DNA from: Phycisphaerales bacterium
GTDB lineage: Bacteria; Planctomycetota; Phycisphaerae; Phycisphaerales; UBA1924
Length of the DNA: 64,000 nt
Direction: 5' to 3'
Assembly: GCA_014379385.1 (NCBI GenBank)
Contig: JACMLW010000152.1
Span: 56,501-120,500, forward strand
Shown here piece by piece: positions 45,936 to 55,057 of the stretch; within the stretch, counting starts at the first letter, position 1; each line of letters opens with the position of its first letter. A program made the position numbers and the translations under genes. The notes beneath the pieces are model-generated. The model had not been told where the DNA came from, made no database searches, and saw nothing but the letters and a program-made list of their open reading frames with translations.

Positions 45936-47726
45936 ATGGCAACACCCCACACACACGACCAGCACGCATCACACGGTCATGGCCACGGCGGCTACGACCC
46001 GCACGGCAGCTACCTCGCCGCCAAGGGGGGGATGCTGACCACGATCAGAGATTGGGCGACCACGATCGATCACAAGAAGATCGGCGTGATGTACCTCGTC
46101 GCCATCCTCTTCATGTTCTTCCTCGGCGGCATGTTCGCCCTCGCCATACGGGCCGAGATGGCCGTCCCCACCACGCTCCAGAACGGCGTGATCCACGGCC
46201 AGCTCTTCCAGTCCGGCGACGACATCGCCAAGGGCAACAACATCTACAACCGGGTCTTCTCCCTCCACGGCATCATCATGGTCTTCCTGGTGATCGTCCC
46301 CAGCGTCCCCGCCAGCCTGGGCAACTTCTTCCTCCCGCTCCTCATCGGCGCCAAAGACGTCGCCTTCCCCCGCCTGAATCTCGCCTCCTGGTACATCTAC
46401 CTCACCGGCTCCGTCTTCGCTGTCATTGCCCTCGTCATGGGCGGCGTCGATACCGGCTGGACCTTCTACGTCCCCTACTCCACCATGACCGAGGAGGGAC
46501 ACCTCAAAGTGGTCTGGATGATCCTCGCGGCGTTCATCCTCGGATTCTCCTCCATCTTCACCGGCCTGAACTTCGTCGTCACCGTCCACAAGCTCCGTGC
46601 GCCCGGCATGGGCTGGTTCGACATGCCCCTGTTCGTCTGGGGCATCTACGCCACCAGCATCATCCAGGTCTTGGCGACCCCCGTCATCGGCATCACGCTC
46701 CTGCTGCTCATTTTCGAGCGGCTGTTCAACATCGGCGTCTTCGATCCGCGCATGGGCGGCGACCCGGTGCTCTTCCAGCACTTCTTCTGGTTCTACTCCC
46801 ACCCCGTGGTCTACGTCATGATCCTCCCCGGCATGGCGATCATCTCCGAGATCATCGCCGTCCACTCCCGCAAGCAGATCTTCGGGTATCGCGCCGTCGC
46901 CTTCAGCTCGCTCGCCATCGCCGGCATCGCCTTTATCGTCTGGGGCCACCACCTCTTCACCTCACAGGGCGAAGTAGCCTCCGTCATCTTCTCCGCCCTC
47001 ACCTTCCTCGTCGCCATCCCCACCGCCGTCAAGGTCTTCAACTGGATCACCACGCTCTTCCGCGGCTCCATCGCCCTCACAACGCCCATGCTCTACGCCC
47101 TGGGCTTCCTCTTCACCTTCTCCATCGGCGGCCTCACGGGCCTCTTCCTCGGCGCCCTCTCAACCGACCTCCACCTCCACGACACCTACTTCATCGTCGC
47201 CCACTTCCATTACGTCATGATGGGCGGCACCATCATCGCGTTCATCGGCGGCATCCACCACTGGTGGCCCAAGATGTTCGGCAAGATGTACAACGAGCTC
47301 GGCGGCAAGATCGGCTTCTGGCTCGTCTTCGTCGGCTTCAACCTCACCTTCTTCCCGCAGTTCATCCTCGGCACGCAGGGCATGCCCCGGCGTTACGCCA
47401 GCTACGACATCGTGAACAACCCCGGCTTCACCTTCATCCACCAGCTCAGCACCGCCGGCTCGGGCATCCTTGCCCTCGGCATGTTCGTGCATCTCTTTGT
47501 GTTCCTGCACTCGCTGGTCATGGGCCGCAAGGCCGCGGCCAACCCTTGGGGCGGCCTCACGTTCGAGTGGACGCACGCCTCCAGCCCGCCCATCGAGCAC
47601 AACTTTGAGCACGAGCCGGTCTGCACGCACGGCCCCTACGACTACGACGACATCGTCCCGGCCAACACCAAGCCCGGTGAGTTCGTCCTCCCCACCCCGT
47701 CCCCCGCCGGTGCCCGTCATCACTAA
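45936..47726 (+). CDS. coxA: Cytochrome c oxidase subunit I, A2 type
   Basis: 596 residues from ATG 45936 with GGAGG 9 bases upstream. Heme a ligands are His111 and His425, heme a3 His423, CuB His289, His338 and His339, with the Tyr293 cross-link ([13 protein letters not shown]). YSHP at 287-290 replaces the GHPE form, the mark of A2-type heme-copper oxidases such as that of Rhodothermus. K-channel Lys365 is in [11 protein letters not shown]. The His-rich N-terminus ([13 protein letters not shown]) is unusual and could bind metal. It reduces oxygen to water and pumps protons. Confidence 0.96.
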   Translation: MATPHTHDQHASHGHGHGGYDPHGSYLAAKGGMLTTIRDWATTIDHKKIGVMYLVAILFMFFLGGMFALAIRAEMAVPTTLQNGVIHGQLFQSGDDIAKGNNIYNRVFSLHGIIMVFLVIVPSVPASLGNFFLPLLIGAKDVAFPRLNLASWYIYLTGSVFAVIALVMGGVDTGWTFYVPYSTMTEEGHLKVVWMILAAFILGFSSIFTGLNFVVTVHKLRAPGMGWFDMPLFVWGIYATSIIQVLATPVIGITLLLLIFERLFNIGVFDPRMGGDPVLFQHFFWFYSHPVVYVMILPGMAIISEIIAVHSRKQIFGYRAVAFSSLAIAGIAFIVWGHHLFTSQGEVASVIFSALTFLVAIPTAVKVFNWITTLFRGSIALTTPMLYALGFLFTFSIGGLTGLFLGALSTDLHLHDTYFIVAHFHYVMMGGTIIAFIGGIHHWWPKMFGKMYNELGGKIGFWLVFVGFNLTFFPQFILGTQGMPRRYASYDIVNNPGFTFIHQLSTAGSGILALGMFVHLFVFLHSLVMGRKAAANPWGGLTFEWTHASSPPIEHNFEHEPVCTHGPYDYDDIVPANTKPGEFVLPTPSPAGARHH

Positions 47727-47754
47727 GCACGTCCACCACCGCAGCATCGCGCCA

Positions 47755-47802
47755 CGCTCATCCTTTCCACTCTGTGCCCCTGTGCCTCTGTGGTGAATCC
47801 GA
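47755..47802. repeat. CTCTGTG-type simple spacer repeat
   Basis: The coxA-coxC spacer reads CACTCTGTGCCCCTGTGCCT then CTGTGGTGAA. The complementary word (TTCACCACAGAG...CACAGAG) recurs at 59657-59697. Confidence 0.5.
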
Positions 47803-47811
47803 AAGCCAACT

Positions 47812-48522
47812 ATGGCAACGATCGATACACACCAGCACGGCGCCCCCTCGACCGGCCCCTCAACCGGGTTTGACTCGCGCCCGTACCACGAGCGCTACAA
47901 GGCCGCCTCGCACTTCCGCGATCGCGAGCACGAGTTCGACGCCGTCAAGATGGGCGTCTGGCTCTTCCTCTCCACCGAGGTGCTCCTCTTCTCGGGCATG
48001 TTTGTGGCCTACGCGGTGCTCCGGTTCCTCCACCCCGAGGCCTTCGTCAACGGCTCGCACTACCTTGACCGCATTCCAGGTCTGGCGAACACGATCGTGC
48101 TGCTCCTCTCCAGCTACACCATCGCCTCCGCGGTGCGCAACGCCCAACTCGGCCAGTTCGGCAAGCTCAAGCTCAACCTGCTCATCACCAACCTCTGCGC
48201 CATCGCCTTCCTCCTCATCAAGTTCATCTTTGAGTACGGCCCCAAGATCGCGCAGGGCAAGCTCCCCGGCAAGCTCTTCCATTACCCGGGCGCCCACGAC
48301 CCCAGCGAGCCGCTCTGGTGGGGCATCTACTGGGCCGCCACCGGAATCCACGCTACCCACGTGATCGGCGGCATCATCATGATCTCCTGGCTCCTGGTCC
48401 GCGCCAACAAGCGCCACTTCGGCCCTACCCACTACACCGCCATCGAAGGCGTCGCCCTCTACTGGCACATCGTCGACATCGTCTGGATCTTCCTCTTCCC
48501 CCTGCTCTATCTGATCCACTGA
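47812..48522 (+). CDS. coxC: Cytochrome c oxidase subunit III
   Basis: 236 residues, about five helices. KMGVWLFLSTEVLLFSGMF, ANTIVLLLSSYTIASAVRNA, YWAATGIHATHVIGGIIMI and HYTAIEGVALYWHIVDIVWI are subunit III signatures. It supports proton uptake and stability of subunit I. The length is close to the bacterial five-helix form. Confidence 0.94.
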   Translation: MATIDTHQHGAPSTGPSTGFDSRPYHERYKAASHFRDREHEFDAVKMGVWLFLSTEVLLFSGMFVAYAVLRFLHPEAFVNGSHYLDRIPGLANTIVLLLSSYTIASAVRNAQLGQFGKLKLNLLITNLCAIAFLLIKFIFEYGPKIAQGKLPGKLFHYPGAHDPSEPLWWGIYWAATGIHATHVIGGIIMISWLLVRANKRHFGPTHYTAIEGVALYWHIVDIVWIFLFPLLYLIH

Positions 48523-48532
48523 CCCCTCACTC

Positions 48533-48632
48533 TTCTCGTACATACTCGTCCCGCTTCCTTCTCTCCTTCTCTTCCTCTGCTCCTCCCTCGTCCCTACGTG
48601 CCTTTGTCCCTTCGTCCCTTCCTCCCAAGGGC
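48533..48632. repeat. Pyrimidine-rich CCTTCGTCCC-type spacer repeat
   Basis: The coxC-coxD spacer is strongly pyrimidine-rich and ends in CCTTTGTCCCTTCGTCCCTT, a simple text-like repeat. It also carries the AAGGG ribosome site for coxD. Confidence 0.45.
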
Positions 48633-48639
48633 CTCCCCA

Positions 48640-49389
48640 ATGTCCCACGCCAACCCCCACGGTCAGGTTCTCGACATCTACCCCGCCGGCGCGGCCGACT
48701 CCCACGCCCACCATGGCCACACCATCATCTCCGGCACCACGCTCATCATGGTGCTCTCCGCGCTCCTCTTCTTCACCCTCCTCACCGTCGGCGCCTCCTA
48801 CGCCGAGGCCTGGCTCGCCGACCTTCTCAACATCGTCATCCCCCAATGGATCAACGTCCTGGTCGCCCTCTCTATCGCGGTCGTCAAGACCGCGCTCGTC
48901 GTCCTCTTCTTCATGGGCCTCAAGTACGACAACCCTCTCAACGGGATGATCTTCATCTTCACGATCGTCACCGTCGCCTGCTTCCTCGGCTTCACGCTCG
49001 TCGATCTCGGCAACCGCGGCTCCATCGACCGCATCAAGGGCACCTACGTAACCCCCGGCGGCAGCGGGGGAATCAAGACCCCGGGTGGCGCCACCACTGA
49101 GGGCCCCATCACCCAATGGGCCAAGACCGGCGCCGCCAACGCCGCCGCGTCCGGTGCTCACGGCACGGACACGCATCTCGAGACCCAGACCGATACCCAC
49201 GCCGAACTCCATGACGACGGGGTGCCCCACGCCAGTTCGCCTGAAGCTTCGCGCCCCGTTCATGGTGTGACGCTCCCCGGCTTCGCGCCACCGCCGGCCG
49301 CGCCAAAAGACCCCGCCGAGGGCGAACCCCATACCCCCGAGCCCGCCCCCCAGCACCCCTCCAAGCCCGGGAACCCCGACGGCCATTGA
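48640..49389 (+). CDS. coxD: Cytochrome c oxidase subunit IV-like protein, long C-terminus
   Basis: 249 residues. Three helices lie within about 28-110, with the subunit IV-type sequence IAVVKTALVVLFFMGLKYDN and FIFTIVTVACFLGFTLVDLG. Usual proteins are about 100 residues; here 130 residues of Ala/Pro/Thr/His-rich low-complexity sequence follow, outside the membrane. The ATG at 48640 is preceded by AAGGG. Confidence 0.85.
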   Translation: MSHANPHGQVLDIYPAGAADSHAHHGHTIISGTTLIMVLSALLFFTLLTVGASYAEAWLADLLNIVIPQWINVLVALSIAVVKTALVVLFFMGLKYDNPLNGMIFIFTIVTVACFLGFTLVDLGNRGSIDRIKGTYVTPGGSGGIKTPGGATTEGPITQWAKTGAANAAASGAHGTDTHLETQTDTHAELHDDGVPHASSPEASRPVHGVTLPGFAPPPAAPKDPAEGEPHTPEPAPQHPSKPGNPDGH

Positions 49390-49434
49390 TCACGGCCGAG
49401 CGATCCCGACAGGCTCGCCATTGAGCAACCCCAC

Positions 49435-50271
49435 GTGAACGCCAAGAGCGGCTGGATCCTCGCCCTCGTCTCAACCATCCTCCTGGTCGGCAGCGCCTAC
49501 GTCATGTCGCAGCGTGCCGCGGCGTACAACCGCAGCGACACCACGCCGCAGCTCAAGACCGAGCCCGTCGCCGCCCGTTCCTTCACGGTGTACGACCGCG
49601 AGGTCGCCATCACCGACATGCCGGGGCAGAGCGTTTCCGAGTTCGCGGTCAAGCTCACATACGGCGACCGCATCGAGATCATCCCCGCGAAGCAGCCGGT
49701 CATCCTGAACCTCAAGGGGCTCGACCTCTACAAGGAATGGCTCGCCGTTCTGGTGATGAAGCCCATGCAGCGGGGGCGCGAGGTGGCGCCGGCCGCGCCG
49801 GGTCCTTCGCTTATCGGCCCCGCTGCGGACCAGAATGGCCGGGTGGTCGTCGTCGTGCGCGCGACACCGCCCGGGTACGACCCGGAGACGTGGGGCTCGG
49901 TTCGGCGCGCCGACTGGACGTTCCGGTTCTACGAGCTGCAGCCCGATGGAAACATCGGCAAGTCGATCCTGCGCTGGCCGCGCTCCGACAAGTCGGAGCA
50001 GCGGTTCCAGAAACATGCCGTCTCCGCCGACGCCACCGAACTCGAAAGATGGCTGGCCCAGATTCCGCGACTCGAAGACCGGTCGTGGCAGTACCAGGCC
50101 GCGCTCTTCGCGATGCCAACGCTGCAGGTGCCCAAGTACAAGTTCAAGGACGACGCCGTCGAGGTGATGGGGTGGACGCTTCCCGTCGCGGGTTTCAGCG
50201 TGCTGGGGATCTGCGCCGGGCTCTGCGTCGCGATGGCGCCTCGTCGGCGTGCGGCTCCGATAACGCCGTAA
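49435..50271 (+). CDS. Two-helix membrane protein, function unknown
   Basis: 278 residues from a GTG. An N-terminal helix (about 6-24) and a C-terminal helix (about 250-266) flank an extracytoplasmic domain with FTVYDREVAITDMPGQSVSE and YGDRIEIIPAKQPVILNLKG. No family recognised. It is 45 bases after coxD on the same strand, so it probably belongs to the oxidase operon and may help its assembly. Confidence 0.7.
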   Translation: MNAKSGWILALVSTILLVGSAYVMSQRAAAYNRSDTTPQLKTEPVAARSFTVYDREVAITDMPGQSVSEFAVKLTYGDRIEIIPAKQPVILNLKGLDLYKEWLAVLVMKPMQRGREVAPAAPGPSLIGPAADQNGRVVVVVRATPPGYDPETWGSVRRADWTFRFYELQPDGNIGKSILRWPRSDKSEQRFQKHAVSADATELERWLAQIPRLEDRSWQYQAALFAMPTLQVPKYKFKDDAVEVMGWTLPVAGFSVLGICAGLCVAMAPRRRAAPITP

Positions 50272-50407
50272 TTTGGCCGGTCTGTGGCGCGCGCGCCGTG
50301 TCGAACCGCACAATCGGTGTAGAGTTGAGCCGGTCCCCGCAAAGGCGGCGGCGGCGTGTGTCCCCTTCCCACCTCTCCCCATTACGGCTTTGCTCGGAGG
50401 CAGAACC

Positions 50408-51535
50408 ATGTTGCGTCCCCTCGCCCTCGTCGCCGGCGCGCTCCTCGCGTCCAGCGCGCTCGCTCAGCCCGCGCTCATCTCCTCCACGCCGATGGGCGTG
50501 GGCAACATCGTTTCGATCGCGATGGACCCCATCACCGACCGCGTCTTCGTGTACGACAACTTCGCCACGGTTATCCGGATCTACGATCGATCGCTCAGCT
50601 CGCTCGGGACCATCCCGTTCCCGATCCCCATCAGCAACGACGTGGACCTTGACATCGCAACCCACCCGTTGAACGTGGACGGCGTCATCGTCCCGCCCGG
50701 CACGCTGCTCATCCTCGACGGGGAGAGCGGCGATGGCGACCTGTTGGCGATCGATCCATCGACCGGCGCCGTGCTCGCCCAGACCAACTGTCCGATCACG
50801 GGAACGCCTGTCGGCGGGGCCCACCACCCGACGCACGCCACCGCTTATCTCGCAAGCTACACCAACGACCGTGTCTACGAGGTGAGCCCGATCACCGGCG
50901 CACCGTTGCGGAACTTCCCCGTCCGGCCTGTCGGCAGCCCGGCGTTCGACCTGTTCTACGGCGACATGGAGGTGCTCGCCGCCACGGGCAACCTCCACAT
51001 CGTGGGAAGCCCGCAGGACAGCATCCGCGAGCTCACCTCCGACGGTGTGTTTGTTCAGGACCTCAGTCTCGTGGCGCTCGGCGTCGTCGATATGTCCGGC
51101 ATCGCGTTCGACGACACGCGCGGCGAGGCATGGATCTCCAATACCGGCGGCGTGGTGTACCACCTCTCCGGGTTCGCCGCCACCGGCATCGACTGCGACG
51201 CCGACGGCACGCTCGATGCCACCGAGATCGCGCAGACGCCGGGCCTTGACTGTTTCACCCGCGTGGCTCTCGCCGTCGGTGGCTTCTCCGTCCGGGTCGG
51301 GCCGGACGGGATACTCGATTCCTGCCAGTGTGTCGCCGACTGGAACCGCGACTTCGCCGTCGGCTCGGCCGACATCACCGCGTTTCTGAGTTCCTGGTTC
51401 AACGACCTCGCCACCGGTCAATCGGGCGCCGACGCCAACTGCTCCGGCGGCACCGGCAGCAACGACATCACCGCGTTCCTCGGCCTCTGGTTCGCCTCGG
51501 TGGGCAACCAGGCGCCGCTCGATGGCTGCCCGTGA
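50408..51535 (+). CDS. Secreted protein with dockerin-like tail
   Basis: 375 residues from ATG 50408, with GGAGG 8 bases upstream. A signal peptide (MLRPLALVAGALLASSALAQ) is followed by a beta-propeller-like body (NIVSIAMDPITDRVFVYDNF, HHPTHATAYLASYTNDRVYE). The tail SADITAFLSSWFNDLATGQS, then SNDITAFLGLWFASVG, is a duplicated dockerin-like element of the same type as in the broken gene at 3630-4996. It is probably displayed outside the cell; its partner is unknown. Its gene converges on the LURP-one-like gene. Confidence 0.75.
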   Translation: MLRPLALVAGALLASSALAQPALISSTPMGVGNIVSIAMDPITDRVFVYDNFATVIRIYDRSLSSLGTIPFPIPISNDVDLDIATHPLNVDGVIVPPGTLLILDGESGDGDLLAIDPSTGAVLAQTNCPITGTPVGGAHHPTHATAYLASYTNDRVYEVSPITGAPLRNFPVRPVGSPAFDLFYGDMEVLAATGNLHIVGSPQDSIRELTSDGVFVQDLSLVALGVVDMSGIAFDDTRGEAWISNTGGVVYHLSGFAATGIDCDADGTLDATEIAQTPGLDCFTRVALAVGGFSVRVGPDGILDSCQCVADWNRDFAVGSADITAFLSSWFNDLATGQSGADANCSGGTGSNDITAFLGLWFASVGNQAPLDGCP

Positions 51536-51554
51536 TTGAGATGCGGCGTGGTCG

Positions 51555-52424
51555 TTAGCGTCGTTCCGCCGAATCAAGCATCACGCCCAGCGCCGCACCA
51601 AGCCTGCGGTCAATCCAGTGGCGCGTGTCCGGCGACAGGTCCAGCACATACTTGTCCAGCAGCGTGTACTTGCGGTTGAAGTGCCCGAGGATCTCGCCGG
51701 CGCGCCCGTCGGGCGTCGCGCTCTTGATCACAAAGTTGATGCGGATCGGCAGGTACTCGCGCATTACTTTTTTCATGATGCAGATGATGATCGACGCCTC
51801 CTCGTGGGCGACTCCGATCACGGTCCCGTCGGCGCCTTTGATCTGCCACCGCTTCTGCAGCAGGTCCCACAGGAAGTTCTTCCTGAGGTATCCAACCGGC
51901 GTGCCACCCGCGTCGGTCACGGTGTAGGTCGCCTGCAGGATCTGCCACTTCGAGTCCTGGATAATGGCCAGCAGCGGCGCCGTCTTCGCCTCGTCCGCGT
52001 AAAACCCCACGTGCCGCCTCGGCATGATCCCCACCGCCGCGCCGATCGCGGCGGCCACGAACGCGAGCCCGAGCACGATCGCGGTCACGATGGCGAGCAC
52101 TTCATTGGCTGCGTCGGCGACCGCAGCCGCCGCAACCCCGGTCACGACAAGCCCGACCAGCACAATGCCGACCACAGCCAGGATCGCGAGGATGCTCCGC
52201 AGGTGGTAGTGCCGGCGCTCCACCCACATGATCGGTTGGCCCTGTTCATCCCACACCGTGTACTTCTGGTGTAGCGTCAGAAGTTTCTGGCGCATCAGGA
52301 ACTTGCTGCGATTGAACGCCGGGTGAACGTCCTCGCTGAATGCACGCCCGTCCGCGACCATCTCGGGTGTGCCTGAGTAGCCTTCATCCGTGCTGTGATT
52401 CATGCCCGAAATAGTCCGGCTCAT
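51555..52424 (-). CDS. LURP-one/phospholipid scramblase-like protein with inserted membrane helices
   Basis: 289 residues; GGAGGAG lies 6 bases before the start. KFLMRQKLLTLHQKYTVWDE and RRHYHLRS, later WQILQATYTVTDAGGTPVGY and KRWQIKGADGTVIGVAHEE, resemble the tubby-like beta-barrel of the LURP-one and scramblase families. Two hydrophobic segments (about 76-102 and 107-130) interrupt the fold. The role in bacteria is unknown; lipid binding is possible. The assignment is by overall pattern only. Confidence 0.65.
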   Translation of the reverse strand: MSRTISGMNHSTDEGYSGTPEMVADGRAFSEDVHPAFNRSKFLMRQKLLTLHQKYTVWDEQGQPIMWVERRHYHLRSILAILAVVGIVLVGLVVTGVAAAAVADAANEVLAIVTAIVLGLAFVAAAIGAAVGIMPRRHVGFYADEAKTAPLLAIIQDSKWQILQATYTVTDAGGTPVGYLRKNFLWDLLQKRWQIKGADGTVIGVAHEEASIIICIMKKVMREYLPIRINFVIKSATPDGRAGEILGHFNRKYTLLDKYVLDLSPDTRHWIDRRLGAALGVMLDSAERR

Positions 52425-52473
52425 GCTGTCTCCTCCGGCGCGCCATCGAGTATTGGCAGCAAACTATCCCAAA

Positions 52474-52517
52474 CAAAAACGACCGACCCGGCAGTACACA
52501 AATGCCGGGTCGGTCGC
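52474..52517 (-). terminator. Rho-independent terminator of the OmpA-family gene
   Basis: On the minus strand CGACCGACCCGGCA and its complement form a 14-bp stem around an 9-base loop (arms 52480-52493 and 52503-52516), followed by TTTTTGTTT. Confidence 0.88.
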
Positions 52518-52567
52518 GTCGTTGTGCGCCCTCTCTCTCAGGAGGGTTGAAACTAGTATAGCGAGTT

Positions 52568-53413
52568 CTACTTCACCATGTCGTCGTCGGTTCGGGCCGG
52601 CAGGGGCGGCGCTGGCTGATTTCCGGAGGGCGCCGGAGCAACGGGGCGTCCGCTGGCAGACCTTACAAGGTAGATCTCGACACGCCGATTCTGGGGGGTG
52701 TTGCCGCCGGAGCTGTTCGCGACCGTGGGCATGTGCTCGCCGCGACCGGCGATCTCGACCCGCTCGGGGCCGACGCCCATCTTGGTGATCTCCTGCATCA
52801 CTGAGATCGCCCGGTGCGCCGAGAGGCCCCAGTTGCTGCCATGCTTCTGCGCCGTGTTCGGGCTCATCCGCTGCGAATCCGTGTGCCCGACAATGCGGAT
52901 GTCGTACGACGCGGCGGTTCCGGATCCGAGAATCCGTCCGAACGCCGCGAGGCTCTGCCGGCCCTGCTCGGTTACGTCGGCCGAGCCGGAGGCGAACGTC
53001 AGGTCGGAGGTGAAGCGGACCATGCCGCGATCGGGGTCATAGATGATGAGGTCGGGGTACTGGGCCGCCAGGTCGCGCAGGGCCTGGTCGGTCGCGGCGT
53101 CGAGCTGGCCGAACTTGATGTCCGACAGCCGCCCGCCCAACCGCTCGAGTTCATCCTGCAGGCGCTGGTTCTCCGAGCGCATGTCGCCCGTCAGGCCGCG
53201 CATCTCCGCGATCGTGCGGTCACGCGTGTCGATCGCAGCCTGCAACTGAGACATCGATGCCGTGAGCGTCTCGATCTCGGCCCCGAGCGCCGAGTTACGA
53301 TCGGTCAGCGCCCGGTTGGTCTCCATCAACTCGTTGTACCGAGCATTGCACCCGCCCAGGGCGCTCCCCACGACCAGCAACAGCAGACCCGCCACGCGAA
53401 CCTTCGTGTTCAT
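52568..53413 (-). CDS. OmpA-family peptidoglycan-binding lipoprotein
   Basis: 281 residues from the ATG at 53413 (GGGAG upstream); the long upstream frame antisense to the amidohydrolase is rejected. A lipobox GSALGGC places the lipid on Cys22. A coiled coil spans about 25-100 (ALGAEIETLTASMSQLQAAI). The OmpA domain (about 130-255) has FASGSADVTEQGRQSL, IVGHTDSQRM and NRRVEIYLV. It probably tethers the outer membrane to peptidoglycan, like Pal. A Pro-rich tail follows. Confidence 0.9.
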   Translation of the reverse strand: MNTKVRVAGLLLLVVGSALGGCNARYNELMETNRALTDRNSALGAEIETLTASMSQLQAAIDTRDRTIAEMRGLTGDMRSENQRLQDELERLGGRLSDIKFGQLDAATDQALRDLAAQYPDLIIYDPDRGMVRFTSDLTFASGSADVTEQGRQSLAAFGRILGSGTAASYDIRIVGHTDSQRMSPNTAQKHGSNWGLSAHRAISVMQEITKMGVGPERVEIAGRGEHMPTVANSSGGNTPQNRRVEIYLVRSASGRPVAPAPSGNQPAPPLPARTDDDMVK

Positions 53414-53542
53414 TGATATGCACTCCCTTGTCTTCGTGCGCGGCCGGTTTCGGCTGGCCGTCGATTGAGCATATTCTTGCCCGGCCCAAACGTCCGGGAA
53501 AAACGCTGCGCCTAGCACTATCGGAGCCCCGCTGCGCCGACC

Positions 53543-55057
53543 ATGAATCCTCGCGAATCCTACCAGTCCGAGCCGAGCGACCGCGGGTCCAAGTTGGTCT
53601 TCGTGCGGGCCGCGGCCGTGATCGACGGAGCCGGTTACTACGCGGCCCCTGGCGCGCTCCTTCTGAGGTTTGCCCCCCCGCCCGCGATCGCCCACGCCCC
53701 CATACTCCTTGCCAGCGGCTCGCCGACTGAGGTCGCCTCGCACCCGCTCGCGGCTGGCGCCGAACCCGTTGACCTTTCCCGACATGTGCTTTTCCCCGGA
53801 CTTGTCAACGCCCACACCCACCTTGATCTGACGCACGTCGGGCCCCGATCGTTCGAGGCAACGGGGGGAGGGGGGGGGTTCATGGGGTGGATCGATATGG
53901 TCCGAGCCGAGCGGGCCGTCGAACCCGATCGGGTCGTCGAGTCGATCCGGCAGGGCATCGATCGCTCGCTTGCGGCTGGGGTCGTGGCGGTGGGGGATAT
54001 CGCCGGCGCGCCTAAAGGCCGGGCCTCGTTGATTCCCTGGCAGACGCTGAGCGACTCGCCGCTTATCGGTGTGAGTTACCTCGAGTTCTTCGCGATGGGC
54101 AAGACCGTCTCGCCGGTGCTCGAACGCGTGGCCGAGTTGCTTCACGAGGTCGAGTGCATGTGCCGCGTGAAGGGTGACGGGGGCGCGATTCTGCCCAGTC
54201 GGGTGGCAATCGGCCTCCAGCCCCATGCCCCCAACACCGTTAGCCCGGAGGGGTATCGGCGCGCCCTTCGACTCGCGGCCCAGTTCGGCGTCCGGCTTTC
54301 GACCCATCTCTCGGAATCTGAGGCCGAGCGCGAGTTCGTGGCCGACGGTACCGGCCCGCAGCGCGACCTGCTCCAACGCCTCGGGCAGTGGAGCGACGAG
54401 GTCCGCCTCGATTTCGGTGCCGGCCGCACCCCAGTTCAGCACTTCGCGCGCGAGCATGGGGAGCACGGGGAGCCAAGACAGGCCGCAGCCTACATCGTTG
54501 CCCACGTGAACTATGCGGGCGACGGGGATCTGTGTCTACTCCGGCACTGCGGCGTCAACGTCGCCTACTGCCCACGTGCGTCCGAGTACTTCGGCGCCCA
54601 GAAACGATTCGGGCCGCACCGCTACCGCGACATGCTCGCCCGGGGCATCAACGTCGCGCTCGGCACCGACTCGGTCATCAACCTCCCCTGCGCCGACCGC
54701 ATCAGCGTGCTCGATGAGATGCGGCTGCTCTACCAGCGCGACGGCACCGATCCGCAGTTGCTCCTCGCCATGGCGACTCTCAACGGCGCCCGGGCTCTGG
54801 GCCTTGATGACCACCTCTTCCGGTTCGCGCCGATCGAGTCAGACCACCCACTCGCGGGCGTCGCCGCGCTCGAACTCCCTCAGTTGGCGGCGGACGCGGC
54901 GCTTGTGAAAACACTCAACCCTTGGGTCGAGATCGTTAGGAGTACGAGTCATCCGATATTGCTGTCTCGCCGAAACATTTCTCGTTTGACAGCATCGAAT
55001 GCGGGGCCGCTCGGCGTACCATTCGCCGGAGCCAAGCCAACCGAGGCGCCCCGATGA
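53543..55057 (+). CDS. Amidohydrolase/deaminase-superfamily enzyme
   Basis: 504 residues. Metal ligands of the TIM-barrel core are visible: His91 and His93 (VNAHTHLDLTH), a His in GLQPHAPNTVS, a further His in STHLSESEAE or VAHVNYAG, and Asp in ALGTDSVINLP. The pattern is close to the ATZ/TRZ and MtaD-type deaminases. An aminofutalosine deaminase of the menaquinone pathway is one possibility, not shown. The N-terminal 80 residues form the usual beta sandwich. The gene overlaps the ResB-like gene as ATGA, an unexpected link to cytochrome c maturation. Confidence 0.8.
   Translation: MNPRESYQSEPSDRGSKLVFVRAAAVIDGAGYYAAPGALLLRFAPPPAIAHAPILLASGSPTEVASHPLAAGAEPVDLSRHVLFPGLVNAHTHLDLTHVGPRSFEATGGGGGFMGWIDMVRAERAVEPDRVVESIRQGIDRSLAAGVVAVGDIAGAPKGRASLIPWQTLSDSPLIGVSYLEFFAMGKTVSPVLERVAELLHEVECMCRVKGDGGAILPSRVAIGLQPHAPNTVSPEGYRRALRLAAQFGVRLSTHLSESEAEREFVADGTGPQRDLLQRLGQWSDEVRLDFGAGRTPVQHFAREHGEHGEPRQAAAYIVAHVNYAGDGDLCLLRHCGVNVAYCPRASEYFGAQKRFGPHRYRDMLARGINVALGTDSVINLPCADRISVLDEMRLLYQRDGTDPQLLLAMATLNGARALGLDDHLFRFAPIESDHPLAGVAALELPQLAADAALVKTLNPWVEIVRSTSHPILLSRRNISRLTASNAGPLGVPFAGAKPTEAPR

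Noticed and set aside
53414..54505. N-terminal extension of the OmpA-family protein
   Set aside because: Antisense to the amidohydrolase; the lipoprotein signal begins at 53413.
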